Shown piece after piece: positions 24,813 through 26,310 of a stretch of DNA of 26,310 nt. The position numbers and the translations under genes are program-made. The first letter of the stretch is position 1. Each line of letters begins with the position of its first letter. This DNA comes from a virus. The stretch lies in IMG/VR virus record IMGVR_UViG_3300010153_000092, positions 1-26,310 of that record; one strand, 5' to 3'. Under the pieces are notes generated by a model. The model saw only the letters and a program-made list of their open reading frames with translations, had not been told where the DNA came from and did not search any database.

Positions 24813-26006
24813 ATGGCATACCTCCATGAGTTCGGTCCCGATGATATCTTCATAAACCGGATGATTGCTAATCCGTCTTATGAGTTTCTCATGTATAGTG
24901 GGTCAGCATATATTAATAATGATCGCTACCAGGGGGTAAATATTCCTACTGGGTCTATAAGTCTTTATGAATACAATGTCGATCGTGATGGTACAGCCCA
25001 ACAACTTATTTATCCGTTCTTAATTAAGGATGGTCACTGGTTGGCTTTCCCTAGTGTAACAACTTCTTCTTATGCTAGTCAGCCATATGGTACGGTGATT
25101 ACTGGCTCTTATCCGCTAACCGCCTCTATGTACCGTCATTATTATCACGCCACCACGGATCCTTTTCCTGCGGGAACAAACGCCCAGAAGGACGCCTACA
25201 CTACAAACCGCCGTGAATTGGTAGCATTACAAAATACTATGAATTACTATAGAAATATAAGTAATAAGTATGAATATACTGGGGAGTATGTTGATGGAGT
25301 GGTAAATATGATCCAAATTCCATCAATATTTTTTGAGTCCGGAATCGAGAAGGGTTCTGTAAGTCTCAAATTTTATTATACTGGGTCTTTGATGGACGAG
25401 GCAGTTGATAGTCTTCAAAACGGAGAGCTTATTTCTACTATGGGAGATACCGCCGGTAGTGTCGTGGGTATGGTTCTTTACAATGAAGGCTTTGTCCTTC
25501 TAACTTCCTCTGTAAATATTAACACTACATCCTATGATGATTATCTAGGTACTGGTGACCCCACCACCAATGTTAATCCAAGGTGGACCTATTTTGGCAG
25601 CTACTTGGCGACCAGTAGTGCTGGCGGATTTCCTACTGCTAGCATCAGTACTCTAACCTTCAAAGGGACCCAGAAAATCCCCACGATGACGATGTTTGCA
25701 AGCATTCAGCCTGGTCAGGCAAACAATTCTCTAAATCCTACTTGGATAAGTTCCTCTAATGGGGATTGGAGAGGTAGAACAGTCACCGGCTCGGGCGGAT
25801 ATGTGGAGCCCAGACAGCTTGTGATTAAAAATACTATTCAGAGCCAATATTGTGATTTTGAAGAAGAGTTTAGCAAACAGACTTTCATAACCGAGATTGG
25901 CATATATGATGACGAGAAGAATATGATTGGAGTAGCCAAGTTGGCAAATCCAGTTATGAAAAAAGAGCTTGACGAATATACATTTAAGCTTAAGCTAGAT
26001 CTCTGA
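24813..26006 (+). CDS. Phage structural protein with gpH-type C-terminal motif, second copy
   Basis: This 397-residue protein begins MAYLHEFGPDDIFINRMIAN, followed by P-S-Y-E-F-L-M-Y-S-G-S-A-Y and a P-T-G-S-I-S-L-Y-E-Y-N-V-D-R-D segment. The central part has a helix (residues ~125-150) and then beta strands (SIFFESGIEKGSVSLKFYYT). The C-terminus, FITEIGIYDDEKNMIGVAKL then ANPVMKKELDEYTFKLKLDL, matches position by position the end of the preceding gene's product, so the two share a C-terminal domain although the rest differs. That motif recalls the P2 gpH-type fibre attachment domain. It begins 10 bases after its neighbour and is followed 11 bases later by the RuvC-like gene, so it is the last virion gene of the block. 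A structural role is inferred from context and motif; the exact position in the virion is unknown. Confidence 0.75.
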   Translation: MAYLHEFGPDDIFINRMIANPSYEFLMYSGSAYINNDRYQGVNIPTGSISLYEYNVDRDGTAQQLIYPFLIKDGHWLAFPSVTTSSYASQPYGTVITGSYPLTASMYRHYYHATTDPFPAGTNAQKDAYTTNRRELVALQNTMNYYRNISNKYEYTGEYVDGVVNMIQIPSIFFESGIEKGSVSLKFYYTGSLMDEAVDSLQNGELISTMGDTAGSVVGMVLYNEGFVLLTSSVNINTTSYDDYLGTGDPTTNVNPRWTYFGSYLATSSAGGFPTASISTLTFKGTQKIPTMTMFASIQPGQANNSLNPTWISSSNGDWRGRTVTGSGGYVEPRQLVIKNTIQSQYCDFEEEFSKQTFITEIGIYDDEKNMIGVAKLANPVMKKELDEYTFKLKLDL

Positions 26007-26017
26007 TATACTAACTT

Positions 26018-26310
26018 ATGATTTTAGGATTAGATATTTCTACCACCATGGTAGGCGTTGCTATACTTGATGAAACAGGCAAGCTTGTAAAGAGCGAAGC
26101 TTGGGATATATCAAAGAGCGATACTTTGTTTGATAAGGCAGAATTTGTTGGGGCAGAACTGTATGCATTGAGGTCTGACTATAAAATTGACCACATATTT
26201 ATTGAAACAGCCCTAAAGAAATTCTTACCAGGCAAATCTCGTGCTGATACTATTTTGAAGCTGGCAAAGTTTAATGGTATCGTCTCTTGGATTTGTTTTG
26301 AATCATATGA
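26018..26310 (+). CDS. RuvC-like Holliday junction resolvase, 3' end outside window
   Basis: Ninety-seven codons are visible and no stop is met before the window edge. The opening MILGLDISTTMVGVAILDET is the first beta hairpin of an RNase-H-fold nuclease of the RuvC group, with Asp6 in the position of the first catalytic carboxylate (E. coli Asp7). The segment DHIFIETALKKF places Glu63 where E. coli RuvC has Glu66. The C-terminal carboxylates would lie beyond the window. Such enzymes cut branched DNA and are used by phages to resolve recombination and replication intermediates before packaging. The start lies 11 bases after the preceding stop with no clear Shine-Dalgarno. Other RNase-H-fold proteins share the first hairpin, but the spacing of Asp6 and Glu63 favours RuvC. 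Confidence 0.8.
   Translation, partial: MILGLDISTTMVGVAILDETGKLVKSEAWDISKSDTLFDKAEFVGAELYALRSDYKIDHIFIETALKKFLPGKSRADTILKLAKFNGIVSWICFESY

Overview
The window is a densely packed block of tail and baseplate genes from a tailed double-stranded DNA phage (Caudoviricetes) with a contractile, myovirus-type tail. Two genes are recognisable as core baseplate-wedge components: a gp25-like protein and a gp6/baseplate-J-like protein, which T4, P2 and other contractile tails all have. Every supported gene is on the + strand. Junctions are 4-base ATGA overlaps or gaps of a few to about 25 bases, with one exception of 70 bases. Base composition is mildly AT-rich. The host cannot be read from the sequence. 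Several proteins resemble, from memory, uncharacterised families common in marine and large-genome myoviruses, so an aquatic bacterial host is a reasonable guess, but only a guess.

Layout. Positions 1-1115 hold the 3' part of an unrecognised structural-type gene that enters from outside the window. Positions 1112-3333 encode gp25-like and gp6/J-like wedge proteins. Positions 3335-4849 encode a beta-rich protein with a DNRLRE-like N-terminal half. Positions 4846-14538 are one uninterrupted 3,230-codon gene, over a third of the window. It carries a LamG-like lectin domain, a segment resembling P2 gpI/gp7-type wedge proteins, a second jelly-roll-like segment, a helical segment and a very long beta-rich remainder. 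Positions 14549-22598 encode three more presumed virion proteins (304, 1,250 and 1,121 aa), the last with two FN3-like segments near its C-terminus.

A 70-base gap containing a perfect 18-base palindrome separates these from 22669-26006. That stretch encodes three proteins of 347, 358 and 397 aa whose termini recall the two halves of the P2 gpH-type tail-fibre attachment domain. At the right edge (26018 onward) a RuvC-like nuclease gene begins and is cut by the window end, marking the switch from virion genes to DNA-processing genes.

Reading the block as a whole: the order gp25/W, gp6/J, I-like, H-like matches the conserved W-J-I-H logic of contractile baseplates. Here the I-like part appears to sit inside a giant multidomain protein, and several very large proteins are added between I and H. 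The inference is an enlarged baseplate with carbohydrate-binding surfaces. No tRNA, CRISPR array, insertion sequence, convincing sigma-70 or T4-type late promoter, or rho-independent terminator was seen. No gene-free stretch exceeds 300 bases.
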